Of a stretch of 64,000 nucleotides of DNA, positions 61,288 to 64,000 are shown in pieces. The stretch is from Lingula anatina (lineage: Eukaryota > Brachiopoda > Lingulata > Lingulida > Lingulidae). The notes under the pieces are model-generated. The model was not told where the DNA came from. It ran no database searches and saw only the letters and a list, made by a program, of their open reading frames with translations. The first letter of the stretch is position 1, and each line of letters starts with the position of its first letter. The stretch spans positions 1,519,894 to 1,583,893 of the forward strand of contig NW_019776079.1 in the NCBI RefSeq assembly GCF_001039355.2, given 5' to 3'. Made by a program: the position numbers and the translations under genes.

Positions 61288-61463
61288 TGACGTCAGAGTC
61301 GAAAACGAGTTTACTACACTACCATTGGCGATCCCTTGTCATGTGACCAAGCTGTCCGCCATACTACTAAATTGGGAATCTCCCTGGAAAATTTTCACAG
61401 GGTCGATTTTAGAAAATTTGGACCGAGGAAGGCTTCCATGGAAGAAAAAAGAAGCTCCGGCAG
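61288..61463 (+). promoter_or_regulatory. TATA-less promoter and probable first exon of a gene leaving the window
   Basis: CRE TGACGTCA (61288-61295), inverted CCAAT (CCATTGG, about 61322), the palindromic E-box-type GTCATGTGAC (61338-61347) and a YY1-like CCGCCAT (about 61356) sit together, as in housekeeping promoters. Downstream, ATG at 61438 in the context TTCCATGG opens MEEKRSSG and runs in phase 2 to a consensus donor CAG|GTAAGA (GT at 61464). The rest of the gene is not recognised before 64000, so its identity is unknown. Confidence 0.5.
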
Positions 61464-62553
61464 GTAAGAGAAGACAGTACCGACCTGTTGTGATCCCTTA
61501 CTGTACAACATCACCGGTAAATCTCGTACTGTAGCTGGATGAAACCGACGTCTTTGTCTCTACCATGAAATGAACTAGTTGGTTGACCTGAAAATACTTG
61601 ACCTGATTTTTCATGCTTAGAGAGGTATCCATGCTATGCGAACTTAGAGGTAGATACGCAGGTGAAATGGTGCATGGGTAAGCGCCAAAACTTAGTTCTA
61701 AATGATATCTGTGAGCGGGAACGTCTGGGGTTGTGTGGGCTCCAGTTTAGTCTCCATCATATAAAACTACGCGAACTTGTGCCACACATTAGGTAGGACT
61801 TTATTAGTTGATGCTAACATTAACACTCCGCCCCCATATCGCACTTGTCACTGCACTAGAATATCCGAAATGTATTCAGTAAAAACCGCATGCTAGTAGG
61901 CGAAATGCAGTATCACACTTGCCTTTGTCAGTTTTAGTTACCTGAAGCTGGCATCATTCTTAATTATACAAATGGAAACCAATGCACTTAAAAGTTGAAG
62001 ACCTAAAATATTTGCAGTACTAATGTAACGTGAAAACCCATCCATTGCACAAGTGGGCCCATACACGCTACCACAAAGCATCACTTATTTAATTATGAAG
62101 ACTAAAAGTTACTGCGCTGTCTTTCCTCCCAACACATACACATTCTATTTTGGGGTAGTCTTGGCTATCAAATGGCTGTCAAAGCACAGGATGTCAGCCA
62201 TCTTGGTACAACGGCAGTCTCACTGTGATTTTCAGTGTTTTAATTATTACTTGACTTTCAGCAGTGTTGTCTCTGCAATTCAAATGAATTAGTATGGCAA
62301 TTCACTTCTGATTATTTGCGATGTTTTTCCAGAAACTTCAAGCCCATTCAAACGTCATAAGAGCCGAGGCCATCTTAGGAGTGAAAATTTTCTGTAATTC
62401 CATGGGTCAGAGAGCTTGAAAATTCATGATAAAGCTTCGAAAAATTGGTAAATTGCTTGATCCAAACAAATTTATACAAAAAAGCATAAATTAATCAAAG
62501 GGACCACAATTGAATTTTGAAAATCTTGAAAAAAAAAAGACTTATATTTGGCT

Positions 62554-62569
62554 GGGGGGGGGGGGGGGG
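62554..62569. repeat. Poly-G run
   Basis: Sixteen G bases followed by CGGGCGGCAGCAGC, with quadruplex potential. Its length is likely uncertain. Confidence 0.92.
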
Positions 62570-63485
62570 CGGGCGGCAGCAGCAATAACACCGCCATTTC
62601 TGTGACTGTCACACTGAATGGATTGAGGTCATTCCAATCAATTCTGGAAAGTACGTCAATGGGGGCTGTTGACTGCACTGTCTCATATTGATCCTACTTG
62701 ATGCTGTCTAGGCATTGCATACAGATTCAAAGTATCACACTGTGCTACCGGGAAGTCTAAATTATACTGCCAGTAGCAAATATAATAAACTTCATATGAA
62801 CAGTGACATGCTTATGTCATGTATTGGAGACTAGGAATTGTTTATCTTTCACACCATGTTGATTCTCAGTAAATTGTATTGAGCATTTTAAGTGTTCCTC
62901 TTGGAAGTAGGTGCTAAATCAATGACTTAATGATCTTTTCAAGGTGCCTTCTATTGTATATGTTGCCACGTTGTCACATCTGATGCTAGAAAATCTTTCT
63001 GTTCTTGACATTGATATATCCAATATAAGGGAAAAAACCTGTTTGTTTTATCTCAATTTTTCTGAACGAGTGGCAAGCAAAGAAGTAGTGACAGGTGTGT
63101 GGAAAAAACTGACACAGAAAGGGAGATCTAGCAGCATACCACTCCAATTATCTCCATATTGTCTGATATATACTTAATAGAGATTATAAGCCTGCCTTCA
63201 CTTTCTGCCTTTCACTCATGAATGATGTCAGGAGGAAATGAAAAACAGAGATAGAGAGAAGGCAGCAGCAGGCTTTTACTGTTACAGAATCTTTCAAGTT
63301 TGAAATGGAAGTCACTGTAGGAAATGTTATAAATTTTTTGTCTGTTTTTTTTGTGATTTATCATATGATACATGGACTAGGAAGATAAAAAAAAATTGTT
63401 TTCCAGACTGTAATTTAGGCTACAGCCTTATTGTGATAGAATGCTGGTGACGTAGCTGTCAAGGTGCATTGTATACATCCTGCTG

Positions 63486-63645
63486 GGGTAGCGCTAACTC
63501 TCTCCAATTTAGCCAAATGCTAAAACTGACTAAAATTGGCTGAACAAAATAGGGTTGATTTGACTTGTTTTAGTCAATTTAAACCATTTGGAGAAACAAG
63601 TGATAAAAAGTAGTCATTTGGCTAAAAAAAAAATTGCTAGCACCA
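63486..63645. mobile_element. Small foldback (MITE-like) element
   Basis: The left end GGGGTAGCGCTAAC...CCAATTTAGCCAAATG pairs with the right end CATTTGGCTAAA...TTGCTAGCACCAC, with TTTAGCCAAATG/CATTTGGCTAAA perfectly complementary. The interior carries further copies of the AATTGGCT/TTTAGTCAATT type. The length of about 160 bases without coding capacity fits a non-autonomous foldback element. Confidence 0.5.
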
Positions 63646-64000
63646 CTTAAGACAGGTCTAATTGCCAGTTACACCAGATGCCCTATAAGTGTTTTGACAT
63701 TACACAATTCTTAGACAAGAGAAGATGGCAATATTGGTGTCATTTAGAACTTGTTATCCACTCAAGATAGATACTAAATTTTTCAGTTGGTGGGAAGAGC
63801 AAAAATATTGATGGTAAATGCAAAAGTTATGATGAAGACAAACGTAATTTGAAAAATCTCTTAACATATTTTTATTTCAGCAGTAGTACCTCTGATCTTA
63901 CATTTTACTTTCAACAAAAAATTTAGCTTTACTTTGTTATACTGTAGGCCTTTGTATTTTTCTTTCATTTACACCATTTATTATAGGTTCTTTTTTTTTC

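Larger units (their letters stand above)
61464..64000. other. Probable first intron or intergenic sequence
   Basis: AT-rich with no exon that fits phase 2 from the 61463 donor. It contains a 16-base poly-G run (62554-62569) and a foldback repeat (63486-63645). The open frame at 62944-63177 is out of phase with the candidate first exon and meets a stop if joined directly. Confidence 0.5.

Noticed and set aside
62944-63177. 77-codon frame bounded by possible splice sites
   Set aside because: Out of phase with the candidate first exon at 61438-61463 (a direct join meets a stop), and no homology is recognised.

Overview
This is animal nuclear DNA: genes split by GT-AG introns, long AT-rich non-coding stretches, microsatellites and one 293-base assembly gap (27170-27462). 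The protein families and the compact introns suggest a bilaterian invertebrate, perhaps a marine lophotrochozoan. The species cannot be fixed from the sequence alone. All supported genes are on the + strand.

1-19.2 kb: the 3' part of a KMT2E (MLL5)/SETD5-type chromatin gene. Twenty coding exons (1648-17240) join in one reading frame of 4728 nt (1575 residues plus stop). They contain the SET and post-SET region, a charged helical segment, the conserved 'KKRWLRQA', 'TPLKKRR' and 'VSLLEYRKR' blocks, a very long Ser-rich exon, and Pro/Gln-rich C-terminal exons. The N-terminal part, where family members carry a PHD finger, lies upstream of the window. The 3' UTR (to a poly(A) signal at 19160) holds five perfect Pumilio-type UGUANAUA sites within 380 nt.

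19.2-48.3 kb: about 29 kb with no convincing protein gene. It holds three foldback or hairpin structures clustered at 23.7-24.45 kb (one shaped like a pre-miRNA), an assembly gap flanked by poly-C, a dispersed repeat starting 'CAGGGGCGGATCC', several microsatellites, and a TATA/CCAAT/GC-box/CRE promoter with an apparent non-coding first exon at 36.4-36.83 kb.

48.3-55.9 kb: a four-exon cytochrome P450 of the CYP7/CYP8 group (bile-acid hydroxylase and prostacyclin-synthase relatives). It has a good TATA promoter, but also a one-base frameshift in exon 2 and a heme-binding loop three residues too short. It may be a decaying or non-canonical P450, or the assembly may be wrong. The distal 36.4 kb promoter could splice into this gene, because a strong acceptor-like site lies just ahead of its start codon.

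55.9-64 kb: intergenic sequence with a three-copy minisatellite, then a TATA-less promoter (CRE, inverted CCAAT, E-box, YY1-like site) with a probable first exon ending at 61463. That gene must continue past the window. A small foldback element lies near the end.
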